Assembly (NCBI RefSeq): GCF_023701485.1
Contig: NZ_JAMQBK010000018.1
Coordinates: forward strand, 1 to 53,150
Reading direction: 5' to 3'
Length of the DNA: 53,150 bases
From: Aporhodopirellula aestuarii
Lineage (GTDB): Bacteria; Planctomycetota; Planctomycetia; Pirellulales; Pirellulaceae
Below the pieces are notes generated by a model. That model was not told the origin of the DNA and made no database searches. It was given only the letters and a program-made list of their open reading frames with translations. Made by a program: the position numbers and the translations under genes. This document shows positions 35,435 through 44,742 of this stretch, piece after piece; within the stretch, counting starts at the first letter, position 1; each line of letters begins with the position of its first letter.

Positions 35435-36634
35435 ATGAATATCAACCTGCATTTCGACTGCCTCAGCGGCATCAGCGGCGACATGACGCTCGGCGCCCTC
35501 ATCGACCTCGGCGTCGACCCGGATCTCATCCGAACCGGTCTCGCTTCACTCAATGTGGCGGATTTGAAACTGCACGTCGATGATGTGAAGAAATGTGGAT
35601 TCCGGGCGACGCACATCCGCGTCGAACACCCCGAACAAAAGGCTCACCGCCACCTCCATCATATCGAAGCGATGATTGACGCGGCCGATGCGATCTCCGA
35701 CGGAGCCAAAACATTGGCCCGGCGGATTTTTCAGTGCATCGGCGAGGCCGAAGCCAAGGTGCACGGGTGCGATTTGCGAAAAGTGCATTTTCACGAAGTC
35801 GGTGCGGTCGACTCGATCGCGGATATCGTTGGAGTCGCCATCGCGATCGATGCGTTGGGCATCGACAGTGTGACTTCGTCGGCGATCCCCACCGGCACCG
35901 GATCGATCACGATCGACCATGGCCGCGTGGCCGTCCCCGCCCCCGCGACGGTCGAGATTCTGACCGGCGTACCGCTCGCTTACTGCGAAATCGAATCAGA
36001 ACTCACCACCCCGACCGGCGCCGCGATCATCAAAACACTGGCATCTTCTTTCGGCCCGGCCCCCGCCATGACACCGCACCGCGTCGGATACGGCGCGGGA
36101 ACCCGTGACCTCCCCGGCCAAGCCAATGTGTTGCGGGTGACGATGGGACAACTGCCCGAGGCGGCCTCCGATCCCGGTCAAATCGAAACCGATCGCGTGA
36201 CGCTACTCGAAACCAACATCGACGATGCCACCGCCGAACAACTCGCCGACGTTACCGAACGTCTCATGCGGGCTGGCGCGCTCGATGTCTGGCAAACTCC
36301 ATGCGTGATGAAAAAAGGACGTTTGGCGAGCGTCGTCTCGGTCCTTTGTGGCGGGTCGAAAGCAGCGACGATGCAAAGCATTCTGTTTCAGCACACGTCC
36401 ACGATTGGGATCCGTCGCCAAATCCTCGAGCGTGCGAAACTGGCCCGCCAAGCCGTCGAAATCGAAACCGCGTACGGCCCCGCCCAGGGCAAAGTCGTGA
36501 CGCTACCCGACGGCGAGAAGCGTTTTTCGCTCGAAGACGATGAAGCCAAACGGCTCTCCCGTTCCAGCGGCAAATCAACCGCCGAAATGCAGCGTGAAGC
36601 CGTCCTGGCATGGTCCCAACAGCAACCAGAGTGA
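35435..36634 (+). CDS. larC: LarC-type nickel-pincer cofactor protein
   Basis: This 399-residue protein matches LarC, the CTP-dependent cyclometallase that inserts nickel into the pincer cofactor of lactate racemase. It starts NLHFDCLSGISGDMTLGALIDLG, contains the His-rich HRHLHHIEAMI and KVHFHEVGAVDSIADIVG, and has the C-terminal half ETNIDDATAEQLADVTERLM with WQTPCVMKKGR. Unlike Lactobacillus LarC, it needs no frameshift: both halves are in one frame. The ATG at 35435 lies just before the conserved strand. larA, larB and larE are not in this window, so partners must be elsewhere or it serves another nickel enzyme. Confidence 0.92.
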   Translation: MNINLHFDCLSGISGDMTLGALIDLGVDPDLIRTGLASLNVADLKLHVDDVKKCGFRATHIRVEHPEQKAHRHLHHIEAMIDAADAISDGAKTLARRIFQCIGEAEAKVHGCDLRKVHFHEVGAVDSIADIVGVAIAIDALGIDSVTSSAIPTGTGSITIDHGRVAVPAPATVEILTGVPLAYCEIESELTTPTGAAIIKTLASSFGPAPAMTPHRVGYGAGTRDLPGQANVLRVTMGQLPEAASDPGQIETDRVTLLETNIDDATAEQLADVTERLMRAGALDVWQTPCVMKKGRLASVVSVLCGGSKAATMQSILFQHTSTIGIRRQILERAKLARQAVEIETAYGPAQGKVVTLPDGEKRFSLEDDEAKRLSRSSGKSTAEMQREAVLAWSQQQPE

Positions 36635-36679
36635 TCGCGGAAACGCTGCATCCCGGTACGTCTAATCGACCAAAATGAA

Positions 36680-37576
36680 CTACTTCATTTGCTCGATTGT
36701 GATGTCGTAGATTTCATCGGCGTCGAGCACCAAGTCGTTTCGCTCGAACAGTTTCGCGATCGCCGCCTTGTGCGTCCGCATCTTCAATCCGCCGACGCCG
36801 ATCGGGCCATAAACCACCGGCGAACTTCCATCACCCTCGCGCAGCGGTTTCGCTTTATCGAACGCGTCGACGCCGCCGATCCCCGCAGGCGGCACGGCGT
36901 TGAGATCGATCGCGACGCGAAGATTCTTCAGCGAACCGAGCTCGTCGGCGGCTAACATTTCAACTCCCGCCGCACCGCAGGCGATGATCACGTCGGCCCG
37001 ACCGAGCAGCTCCATCTTCGCGGCATCGGTTTCCGGGGCAGCAGGTTCGAGGGCGTGCTCGTGAGAAGCCTTGCCCCCAATTCCGGTCACGATTTCTTGG
37101 CAAGCGGATTCGGCACGGTCCATCGAACGGCTGGTGAGGACCACGCGGACACCTTGGCGAGCAAGCATGTGGGCGACGCGGCGTCCGACCGGGCCGGTCC
37201 CGCCGAGCACCACGCCCATGGCTCCTTCCAATGTCATGTGTTTGGTCACCGAAGCAACCGCCGCCGCGGCGGTGGTATTGCACCCCGATGCGTCGAGCAT
37301 CACCGACACTCGCACAGGGCCAAAGAACGCATTTTGAACCGCTTCAAATAAATCTTCCGCCTGACGGACTTCGCTGCCACCAACGAAGATTGCCGTGTTC
37401 TTCAGATCATCACCGCCGCGGGTGAACATCGCCCCGTGAACCAACGACTCCACCCCTGACGCTTCGACGGAATTATAACGGAACAAACGATCCACACCGG
37501 CATCCACCGCGACAACAGAGTCAAACGAACTCGGTTGGGGATCAACGTCAAACTGAAAGAGGATTTTCTGGCTCAT
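36680..37576 (-). CDS. mtdB: Methylene-tetrahydromethanopterin dehydrogenase
   Basis: This 298-residue enzyme oxidises methylene-H4MPT to methenyl-H4MPT with NAD(P)+ in the formaldehyde-oxidation pathway shared by methylotrophs and planctomycetes. The N-terminal domain carries ILFQFDVDPQPSSFDSVVAVDAG. The Rossmann domain has VVLGGTGPVGRRVAHMLARQGV and SRSMDRA near residues 140-170, followed by ACGAAGVEM and IDLNAVPPAGIGGVD. It lies about 160 bases downstream of fae on the same strand, so the two are probably co-transcribed. It converges with larC. Confidence 0.95.
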   Translation of the reverse strand: MSQKILFQFDVDPQPSSFDSVVAVDAGVDRLFRYNSVEASGVESLVHGAMFTRGGDDLKNTAIFVGGSEVRQAEDLFEAVQNAFFGPVRVSVMLDASGCNTTAAAAVASVTKHMTLEGAMGVVLGGTGPVGRRVAHMLARQGVRVVLTSRSMDRAESACQEIVTGIGGKASHEHALEPAAPETDAAKMELLGRADVIIACGAAGVEMLAADELGSLKNLRVAIDLNAVPPAGIGGVDAFDKAKPLREGDGSSPVVYGPIGVGGLKMRTHKAAIAKLFERNDLVLDADEIYDITIEQMK

Positions 37577-37737
37577 CGCTCACCTGTGATTGGCAAAAGA
37601 ATGGTCACTCTACGAAAACAGCTCCGAGGTCGACTCCCCTCGAAGCTGTTGTATTGGTCAGGCCAACGGCCATGGTCTATAGGGCATCGACTCAATGACG
37701 CCGCGTGCACTTCCGCGTCCTACGACGCGGCGACGTT

Positions 37738-38235
37738 TTAGAATCCCTTAAACGGGTGAGCAGCCGAGTCTTTCTTGGCCAACATGTCGTCCACGCTCGG
37801 CTTGTTCGACAGTGCCGACTTGAGCGATTCCAAAGTGGCTTCGTAGTTGTATTTGTAGATCTTCTCGTCGTCTTCGGCGGCGGGGTGAATGAACACACCA
37901 CAAACACAAACGAGCTCTTCCGCGGCGTCACGTGGAATGATCCCTTGGCTAACCGCGTCAGCAACCGCTTGGGCGACCGCGGCTTGAGCGGGGCCGAACA
38001 TTTGAACGGCTTGCTTCATTCCTTTGATCGTCACCTTCGTGATCATGACGGTCGAAGGTTTGACGGCAACGTTCGGCTCGAGAACGGCCAACAGGTTCGT
38101 GTGCCCTTCGCTTTGGTTAGCCAGAGCGTTTGCAAAAGCGGTTCCAACAGGACCGTTCTTGCTACCGATCATCAGGTCGATGTGAGCGACTTCGTTACCG
38201 TCACCGACCAGGGCTTCTCCGATGTGAAAATGCAT
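37738..38235 (-). CDS. fae: Formaldehyde-activating enzyme
   Basis: This 165-residue enzyme condenses formaldehyde with tetrahydromethanopterin. It carries the conserved start HIGEALVGDGNEVAHIDLMIG with the catalytic His18, then GPVGTAFANALANQSEGHTNLLAVLEPN and TVMITKVTIKGMKQAVQMFGPAQAAVA. The length is typical. It sits upstream of mtdB on the same strand and is divergent from the ATP-grasp gene, a grouping typical of H4MPT-dependent C1 clusters. It probably detoxifies formaldehyde from methoxylated or sulfated sugars rather than supporting growth on methanol; that is inferred from the lineage. Confidence 0.97.
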   Translation of the reverse strand: MHFHIGEALVGDGNEVAHIDLMIGSKNGPVGTAFANALANQSEGHTNLLAVLEPNVAVKPSTVMITKVTIKGMKQAVQMFGPAQAAVAQAVADAVSQGIIPRDAAEELVCVCGVFIHPAAEDDEKIYKYNYEATLESLKSALSNKPSVDDMLAKKDSAAHPFKGF

Positions 38236-38378
38236 GACAGGATGCCTCTAAGTAAAAGAGTTTTGGGAAACGACCGGTGGGGAACCCGAGGTCCTTACCC
38301 CACACGTGGAGATGTTTCGATTGTGAACGTCAAAGAAACGCCACGGGTCGACAATTATCCAAGAGTGATGGGTGGGTC

Positions 38379-39632
38379 TTGCAGAGCGAAACGGTAACAA
38401 ACCCACAGAACCTCGCCAACCAGGTCGCGGAAATCGCCCCAAAAGTGCCTCGTTTTCCCAGCGTATTGTTGGTCGGAGCGTCCGTCCGCTGGGCCGCCCA
38501 GTCCGCCGCCGGCAGGCACCGTGTGATCGGCATGGACCTCTTCGGTGACCAAGACACCATCGCCGCCTGCGATCGCTTCCAAAAAATCACCCTCGACGAA
38601 CAAGCCGACCCGGCAAAACTCGAATCCGCCATCTCAAAGCTTGCCCGGGATGAACAGGCGACCATTTTTCGAGTCGGCGGCCTCGGCTGCCAATCCGTGT
38701 TCGCTCCTGACGATCTCGCGTCGATCGCCCGCGCAGCCGGCTTCCTCTTCCCGGAGACCTATTCCCGCTGCGAATTCAAACGGTCGGGACTTGCAAGTCG
38801 CCAGCAAGGCTGCCGATGGCTGGTCAAACAATCCGGTTCGACTGGCGGGCTCGGCGTCTCCTTTTATCCAGCGACGTCGCTCGCAGCCATATCACCAACC
38901 GCCCACATCCAACGTTGGATTCCAGGCCAACCCTATGGAGTCGTGGCAATGGCGAATCGGGGACGCGTCAAGATTCTCGGCATCACGCGTTCCATCCCAG
39001 TTCGCTGCGGCGGCCTGCCTTTCGTTTACGCCGGTTCACGGACGACCATGCATCATGCCATCGGCGAGATCACTCGACTGCAAGTTTTGGCCGAGACGAT
39101 CGCCGAGCAACGAGACCTTTCCGGCCTATTCAATATCGACTTCATCCGTGACCGACAAAATCGATGGTGGCTTCTCGAAGTCAACGAGCGACCGAGCGCC
39201 TCGTGTGAAATCATCGAACGGGCCGCCCGATCCGATGTTCGATCGATCGATTCTCCATCTCTGATAACGATGCACATCGACAGTGTGCTCAACACCAACT
39301 CCGTGCACGCAATCGAATCGGCGATTGCATCTTGGGACATCCAGTCGGCAAGCAGCGATCGCATCCATCTCAAACGCATCGTCTACAGCCGACGCAATGG
39401 CCATGTCCATCTCACCGATTTGAAGCGTGCTTGGGATACAAAACGCGTGGGATCCATCGCGACAAAGCGCACGACACATAAACAACTCGCCGACTATCCC
39501 ACCGACAACGCGCCAGTAAAAAAAGGACACCCGATCGCAACGGTGTTGATCGACAGCTCGCAAGACTCTGCCACCGTCGCGAAGGTAATGCGACGCGCCG
39601 TTGGGCAAATCCAGGCAGCCGTGACGGGTTAA
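38379..39632 (+). CDS. ATP-grasp protein linked to H4MPT C1 genes
   Basis: This ATP-grasp superfamily ligase of about 417 residues has the N-domain VLLVGASVRWAAQSAAGRH. The nucleotide site is represented by WLVKQSGSTGGLGV with IQRWIPGQPYGVVAM, and the Mg-binding segment by LFNIDFIRDRQNRWWLLEVNERP. A C-terminal extension (about 330-417) ends KKGHPIATVLIDSSQDS, like family members beside fae and mtdB in methylotrophs. Those are thought to make part of tetrahydromethanopterin or its furan companion; the exact ligation is unsettled. No ATG fits the conserved N-terminus. TTG at 38379 is the most natural start, with GTG at 38277 the alternative. Confidence 0.82.
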   Translation: MQSETVTNPQNLANQVAEIAPKVPRFPSVLLVGASVRWAAQSAAGRHRVIGMDLFGDQDTIAACDRFQKITLDEQADPAKLESAISKLARDEQATIFRVGGLGCQSVFAPDDLASIARAAGFLFPETYSRCEFKRSGLASRQQGCRWLVKQSGSTGGLGVSFYPATSLAAISPTAHIQRWIPGQPYGVVAMANRGRVKILGITRSIPVRCGGLPFVYAGSRTTMHHAIGEITRLQVLAETIAEQRDLSGLFNIDFIRDRQNRWWLLEVNERPSASCEIIERAARSDVRSIDSPSLITMHIDSVLNTNSVHAIESAIASWDIQSASSDRIHLKRIVYSRRNGHVHLTDLKRAWDTKRVGSIATKRTTHKQLADYPTDNAPVKKGHPIATVLIDSSQDSATVAKVMRRAVGQIQAAVTG

Positions 39633-39657
39633 TCCGCAGCACTCAGCAAGTCAGCGG

Positions 39658-40170
39658 CTACTTCAGCTTCCTGGTCAAGAAGAGCGTTTCGCCGAGGTCG
39701 CGGTTACCCGGTGGGTCGCGGAAATCACAACTGCGATAGAGCTTTGCGGCCGCTTGGTTCCCCCGATACACCTCCAATGTGACCTTGCAACAACCACGCT
39801 GTTTCGCCACATCAGTTGCCGCTTCGATCAGTTGCCGACCGATCCCCCGTCCTCGGTGACTGCGGGTGACCATCACATCGTGAATATTCAATACCGGCAT
39901 CGCGGTAAATGTTGAGAACGTTTCGAATGCGTTGATCAGACCCACAGGGCGGAAGCCGTCATCGTCCCCGTTATCGTTCCCGTCATCCACGGCCAGCAAT
40001 GAAACCGCATTGTCACGCCGGGCGAGTTCATCAACGACACGCTGCCTGACGGCAAAGGGTAAACCGCTGCCACCAATCGCCGGATCAGCAGAGTATTCCG
40101 ATAGCAAACGAAGAATCGCGACGCGATGCGTTTTTAAGCGATAGTCGGCAACCAGTGTTCGAATGCTCAT
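39658..40170 (-). CDS. GNAT family N-acetyltransferase
   Basis: This 170-residue protein has the GNAT fold with the acetyl-CoA site HRGRGIGRQLIEAATDVAKQ (motif A) preceded by the strand NIHDVMVT, and motif B in VTLEVYRGNQAAAKLYRSCDF. The ATG at 40170 was chosen because it begins the first helix; the longer frame upstream runs through the REP palindrome. An Asp/Asn-rich loop (DDGNDNGDDDG) interrupts the middle. The acceptor is unknown, possibly a protein N-terminus or small amine. It converges with the ATP-grasp gene. Confidence 0.88.
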   Translation of the reverse strand: MSIRTLVADYRLKTHRVAILRLLSEYSADPAIGGSGLPFAVRQRVVDELARRDNAVSLLAVDDGNDNGDDDGFRPVGLINAFETFSTFTAMPVLNIHDVMVTRSHRGRGIGRQLIEAATDVAKQRGCCKVTLEVYRGNQAAAKLYRSCDFRDPPGNRDLGETLFLTRKLK

Positions 40171-40283
40171 GGGAAATTTTGTAAAACCAGTAAGGACGTG
40201 TGATGTGGCAACGTCCCTATGCTTACCCGGTTTCTCGGTAATCGAACAGGTCGTTGCCGCACCTAAACCTGAGTGTTGCTTGA

Positions 40284-40338
40284 ACCGGAGGGCTCGCGCC
40301 CTTCCGCTAAAAGACTTAGCAGGCGCGAGCCGTCCGGT
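40284..40338. repeat. REP-type palindrome, second copy
   Basis: ACCGGAGGGCTCGCGCC (40284-40300) pairs with GGCGCGAGCCGTCCGGT (40322-40338) with one mismatch and a 21-base loop that includes TTCCGCTAAAAG. It belongs to the same family as 9329-9376. Confidence 0.7.
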
Positions 40339-40388
40339 CACACCACAAGTGAAAAGCTTACAAAGCGTGAGCCCCTCACCATGCAATC

Positions 40389-41666
40389 CTAGTGAGACGC
40401 CTCGGTGGCCGCGGGGTGGTGCTGGCCCAGATGCAGGATTGTTCCAGGCGGCACAGCGTGTGCGGGCAACTCGCTAGCGTCGCGGAAGACCCGCATCGTT
40501 TCGACCGACTCGATCGTGTTGGCGGTTTCGTCATACCGGCCCGTCCGCGTATCGAGCACGCCGGAAGCATCGAGGCCCAAGTGTTTGGCAAAGAATGCAT
40601 AGACGGCTTGCCGCTTGCTCTCCCCATAGTCGTGAGCTTCGTCAGCCAGATGAACGTTTTCGACCAAGGATGCTTTTCCAAACAGCTCGTAAACATTTTT
40701 GATGTAAGGAAACTCAACCTCGGGAGTGTTCTTGGTCCAATCACCACCGACCGAAACCACCAGCATGGGACGGGGCGCACACACGGCGGCGATTTCAACG
40801 TTGTTGGTTTCTAGTTCCGCGGTCATGTGAATCGGACGACCACTCTCACAGTCGCAGCCTCCAAAAAAGTGCGCCGACACCATCGTCACCGGCGCGGCAA
40901 CGCGGATTCGTTGATCCACTGCCGTCAGCACGAACACTTGCGTACCACCGCCCGACGCACCCGTGATCGCGATCCGTCCGGGGTCGATGTTGGCCAACGA
41001 CTCAAGAAAATCCACTGCGCGAAGACTGCTCCATGTCTGCAACGCGAAGACTTGCGGATGTTCGTGCCGCCACCCGAGATGTTCCGAATCGCCAAACCCG
41101 ACCATGTCATACGAAAACACCGTCGCTCCCATGCGGGCGAGCGTGGCACAGCGTTGCTGATGATCCGGGCGAAACCGACCGCCCTCAGTACCTCTCCAAT
41201 GACCATGCGGACACAACACACCTGCCTGACGCTGTGGCCCATCGATCGGCCGATACAGATTGCCATAAACGAAGAAGCCCGGTGTCGATTCGAATGCCAC
41301 CGACTCGACCGTGTAACCATCATACGTTCGCTGGTTCTTCACGATCGCCTGGAGCGGCGTGCGTGGCGGAAGCGGATCCAATCCGATGCCTCGCAAGATC
41401 TGCGTGCGAATCCGTTCGGCTCGGTGCTGCCACTCTTCAACGGTCGAGTACGTACGAGCCAAACGTGCGAGCTGATCGCGAGCAGCCGCTTCACTTTGCC
41501 AATGACCTTGACACAATGTCGGCGTCTCCGCAGCAGAAGCGTCTTTCAGGTCTAACCCTTCTTGCGCAGCAACAGTCCTACCCGCAGTCAGTATCGCGAT
41601 CGAAAAAATCGCAAAAACCAAGAGCGAATGGACCATGCGATGCCAACCAATCATTGAAAATTTCAT
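40389..41666 (-). CDS. Exported alpha/beta-hydrolase, acetyl-esterase-like
   Basis: This protein of about 425 residues has a signal peptide (MVHSLLVFAIFSIAILTAGRTVAAQ). The hydrolase fold shows the nucleophile elbow GASGGG, the strand ATVFSYDMVGFGDS, the oxyanion area AGVLCPHGHWRG, and a late DEAHDYG where the catalytic His is expected. It resembles the large planctomycete family annotated as acetylxylan esterase or dienelactone-hydrolase-like, which probably removes acyl groups from polysaccharides. The ATG at 41666 begins the signal peptide; the frame extends further upstream without support. Confidence 0.82.
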   Translation of the reverse strand: MKFSMIGWHRMVHSLLVFAIFSIAILTAGRTVAAQEGLDLKDASAAETPTLCQGHWQSEAAARDQLARLARTYSTVEEWQHRAERIRTQILRGIGLDPLPPRTPLQAIVKNQRTYDGYTVESVAFESTPGFFVYGNLYRPIDGPQRQAGVLCPHGHWRGTEGGRFRPDHQQRCATLARMGATVFSYDMVGFGDSEHLGWRHEHPQVFALQTWSSLRAVDFLESLANIDPGRIAITGASGGGTQVFVLTAVDQRIRVAAPVTMVSAHFFGGCDCESGRPIHMTAELETNNVEIAAVCAPRPMLVVSVGGDWTKNTPEVEFPYIKNVYELFGKASLVENVHLADEAHDYGESKRQAVYAFFAKHLGLDASGVLDTRTGRYDETANTIESVETMRVFRDASELPAHAVPPGTILHLGQHHPAATEASH

Positions 41667-41971
41667 GAGCAAAAAACTGCGGGCACAGGTACGGTAAAAC
41701 GTTAACGGGTCTCCGCCTCTCAAGTGACTTTTCGCCTCGCCAATTCATCACTCGCATAGAAGTTGTGTTGCGTGGCACCTCTCACGCCGTCGGTTTCTCC
41801 GGGACGCAACTCGCGAATAGCGAACGAAGGCTTTCTTCCAACCCTGATTCACCCCAAGCGGTATCAAAGGGAGGACTCATTTCGTGCTGATCGAAAACGG
41901 CCATGTTCACTTCTTCTACCACGTGCCGAACCGCATACGCGCCGAATTGATGCATCGCTTCACCTGACCGC
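41667..41971. other. Intergenic region
   Basis: About 305 bases between two exported enzyme genes on the same strand. Nothing recognisable. Confidence 0.4.
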
Positions 41972-43063
41972 CTAAGGTCTGGTCGTTTGTGCGTACTCTG
42001 TCCAAGCGTCTTCGATCCCCGCCGCCACCGGGTCGCCGGAGTGAAAAAGGATGCGGTGACTCAATTTTAATTTCTCGCCGGGTTTGAGAACCGTGGTTCC
42101 GTCAGGAAGCGATTTGTCGTAGGACTTCGACGCAAACGGATTTGCCGTAAACAAGCCGTATCCACGGACGTGCCAACGTGTAGGGAAACGATAGCTCGAT
42201 GGATGATTAAAAAACGCAATCCCGAGATGCTCACCTTCGACGGGTCCGTGATAGTCACACCATTTCGCCGCGCGGCTCCAGGTGTCGTCATCAACATCGC
42301 CTTCACTGTTGATTATTTTTCCGCCCTGGTCGCTAACAAGCGCCATGCTGCTTGGCACCCGAATGCTTAAGCCCGCATCTTTGCGATCGTTAAAACGCAC
42401 TTCACCTTCACTCGCGATGAAGACTTGGTCAAAGTCAATTAAGCGAGATCCCGGTTGGGTCCGGAACGTCATGCGTCGCTCCTCGGTCAGGAGTCGCTTC
42501 CCGGTCGGGTCAACGTGATCGCAAACCTCCGCGACCACCGCGTGGTCGGCATTCGCCCCGATCTCAGTAAAATCCTGATGCACGATGCGGCCCACAATCG
42601 CGAGCCGCTTATTGTTCTTGGGGTTGTCGCCGGGCCCCTGACGGAGACCACCAAACGTGATCCATTCGTGCCAGGTATCCCCGTCGCTGCCATCTTCGCC
42701 TTCAACACTTTCGTGACCAAACGTGATCCCTCGATGGTGCGGATGATCACGTTGTGATTTCCCTTCGCTTTCCACCTCAACCATTGGGTAGGCACGTGTC
42801 ATCGCTTTACCTGTCGGCCCGATTACCGGCCAAAGATACGGTTTGTTGATATCATCGACCACGTATTTGGCAAACAGTTTCCCATCGACCAATACAGTCA
42901 CACCGTGATCGTCTTCGGTGACCGAGAAACCTGACCTGCTGGTCGTGCCATTCAACTTTGCCAACGTGTCGTCCGGTGACTGCGCCGCGTCGTCAGCGGC
43001 GACGCACGTGGTCAGCCAACAAATGCAAATCAAGTGCAGAATTGGGGAATGTCGTGTCAACAT
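41972..43063 (-). CDS. Exported PmoA-like/DUF6807 protein
   Basis: This 363-residue protein has a signal peptide (HLICICWLTTCVAAD). The body matches the family misnamed 'methane oxygenase PmoA': KPYLWPVIGPTGKAMTRAYPMV, the His-rich DHPHHRGITFGH, TWHEWITFGG and WCDYHGPVEGEHLGIAFFNHP. These proteins have a beta-sandwich fold like galactose mutarotases and bear no relation to methane oxidation. They occur in polysaccharide-degradation loci of planctomycetes; the activity is unknown. The conserved His and Asp residues suggest a sugar-active enzyme. Confidence 0.88.
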   Translation of the reverse strand: MLTRHSPILHLICICWLTTCVAADDAAQSPDDTLAKLNGTTSRSGFSVTEDDHGVTVLVDGKLFAKYVVDDINKPYLWPVIGPTGKAMTRAYPMVEVESEGKSQRDHPHHRGITFGHESVEGEDGSDGDTWHEWITFGGLRQGPGDNPKNNKRLAIVGRIVHQDFTEIGANADHAVVAEVCDHVDPTGKRLLTEERRMTFRTQPGSRLIDFDQVFIASEGEVRFNDRKDAGLSIRVPSSMALVSDQGGKIINSEGDVDDDTWSRAAKWCDYHGPVEGEHLGIAFFNHPSSYRFPTRWHVRGYGLFTANPFASKSYDKSLPDGTTVLKPGEKLKLSHRILFHSGDPVAAGIEDAWTEYAQTTRP

Positions 43064-43620
43064 AAACAGGACTCAAGGGGGGGGAGGTAGCGGAGGGAGT
43101 TGCCGTACACGGCAACGAAGACGTTCTGAACGCCACACCATGCTGACACGGCTAGGCGGACGAATCAAGCAAGGTAAGGAAGTAAGTTGGCGGACAACAG
43201 GTTCGCATCGCATGTTCGCCGTCGAAAGACACCGATGGATTGGACAAGCGCATCCGGAAATTGAACCGGATGAAAGACGCTTGCCCCCATTGGGAGGTCA
43301 AAAATGGATTATAACTACATGCGATCAATTTTGATCGAGTGAAATGTTTCCTGGTTCAGGCCACGACGGTTTTGCTCCTGCGACAACGTCCGCGTCTTCC
43401 AACAACAATCGTGTCAGCGACGGGAGATTCCGGCGACTTCACGCCCATTGCCGCCCCCGTCGAAAACGTTTCGCTTAAGCCATAGCAGCCCTTCCGGTTG
43501 GGGTTGGTTGCTTTTCCGCGATGCACTGACGAATTTGCGACAAACGGGCGATTAGACTTTATTGCATCTTCGTTTCCCTCACGCCCCTCCTCGTTTCCCA
43601 TTCAAAACATCCCCACCTAA
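43064..43620. other. Divergent intergenic region of about 560 bases
   Basis: It begins with a poly-G tract near 43078-43085. No gene, RNA or clear promoter was recognised. Confidence 0.4.
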
Positions 43621-44688
43621 ATGCCCACCCCCACCATGCCCCCACACACCCGCTCCAACTCGCGACTCATCTCACTGACGTGTGCTGCCGTTGCAACCAT
43701 TCTTCTCGGCGGCAATCTAACGTCGTTGACCGGCCAAGATTTGCAAAACGGGGATTTTGTTGTCGGGCCGGAATACGAGATCGATCCGGACTTGACCGAC
43801 CGCGGGAATCCAAAAGGCAAGTCGTTTGAATTCAAGATACGATTGGCCGACAGCAAGATATTTCGTGGCGACGACGTGACGCTCGATCCCCGCAAGAAAG
43901 TCCGCACGTATCGGAGGATTTTTGTATACGTCCCCGCCGCGTATCGCGACGGCACCCCAGCGCCGTTTTTGGTCATCCACGACGGCCCCAACCGCATGGA
44001 CCTCGTCCGCCACGCCCTCGACAACCTGACGATCTCGAAGAACCCCGATCGCCAGCTGCCCCCGTTCATCGTGATCGCCGTCGAGAACGGTGGCGACGAC
44101 AGCTATGGCAGCCAACGTGGATTAGAATACGACACAATGTCCGACCGCTTGGCTCGGTTTATCGATCAAGAAGTCCTGCCAGCCGTCGTCAACAACATGG
44201 AAATCAAAAAAGCCTTCCCCCACATCGCACTGACCGACGATCCATGGGGGCGCGGCGTGATGGGCTGCAGCAGCGGAGGCGCCGCGGCACTGACGATGGG
44301 TTGGTTTCGCCCCGACCTCTTTCGCCGACTGATCACTTACTCAGGAACGTTCGTCGACCAGCAGGACAGTGATGCACCGGAAGAAGCCGACTATCCACTC
44401 GGTGCGTGGGAGTACCATTCCGGCATGAAGCTGATTGAAAACAGTGAAAAGAAACCGCTGCGGATCTTCACACACGTGGCTGAAAACGATCTGCGAAACC
44501 AAGACCGCGCCGAGACCCACCACAACTGGGTCATGGCCAACCGTCGAACCGCAGCGGCGCTCAAAGCCAAAGGCTATGACTACCGATTCATCTTCAGTCG
44601 AGCGAGCAAACACTGCGAACGCAAAGTGTTCGAAGCCACGCTAGCAGATACGCTGGTTTGGATGTGGCAGGATTACCAGCCTGAATAA
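43621..44688 (+). CDS. Exported esterase of the enterochelin-esterase/esterase-D-like type
   Basis: This 355-residue protein has an N-terminal signal peptide (residues about 15-40). Its alpha/beta-hydrolase domain shows RIFVYVPAAYRDGTPAPFLVIHDG, the elbow GCSSGGAAALTMGW with the nucleophile Ser, then THVAENDLRNQ for the acid and ASKHCERKVF for the His region. This is the pattern of putative esterases of PF00756 (feruloyl or enterobactin esterase-like). It probably de-esterifies plant or algal polysaccharide, given the sulfatases and propeller hydrolase downstream. An in-frame ATG at 43636 is an alternative start. Confidence 0.85.
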   Translation: MPTPTMPPHTRSNSRLISLTCAAVATILLGGNLTSLTGQDLQNGDFVVGPEYEIDPDLTDRGNPKGKSFEFKIRLADSKIFRGDDVTLDPRKKVRTYRRIFVYVPAAYRDGTPAPFLVIHDGPNRMDLVRHALDNLTISKNPDRQLPPFIVIAVENGGDDSYGSQRGLEYDTMSDRLARFIDQEVLPAVVNNMEIKKAFPHIALTDDPWGRGVMGCSSGGAAALTMGWFRPDLFRRLITYSGTFVDQQDSDAPEEADYPLGAWEYHSGMKLIENSEKKPLRIFTHVAENDLRNQDRAETHHNWVMANRRTAAALKAKGYDYRFIFSRASKHCERKVFEATLADTLVWMWQDYQPE

Positions 44689-44742
44689 AGCTCAGCCGCG
44701 GAATACTCGACCGACCGCTCGGACAACGATTCCAGCCACGCG

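Noticed and set aside
41768..41783. TGGCACCTCTCACGC on the plus strand
   Set aside because: GG/GC spacing fits, but the -12 half is poor and no plus-strand gene follows.
41972..43063. Methane monooxygenase subunit PmoA
   Set aside because: The family name is misleading; the protein is a soluble exported beta-sandwich type, not the membrane enzyme subunit.
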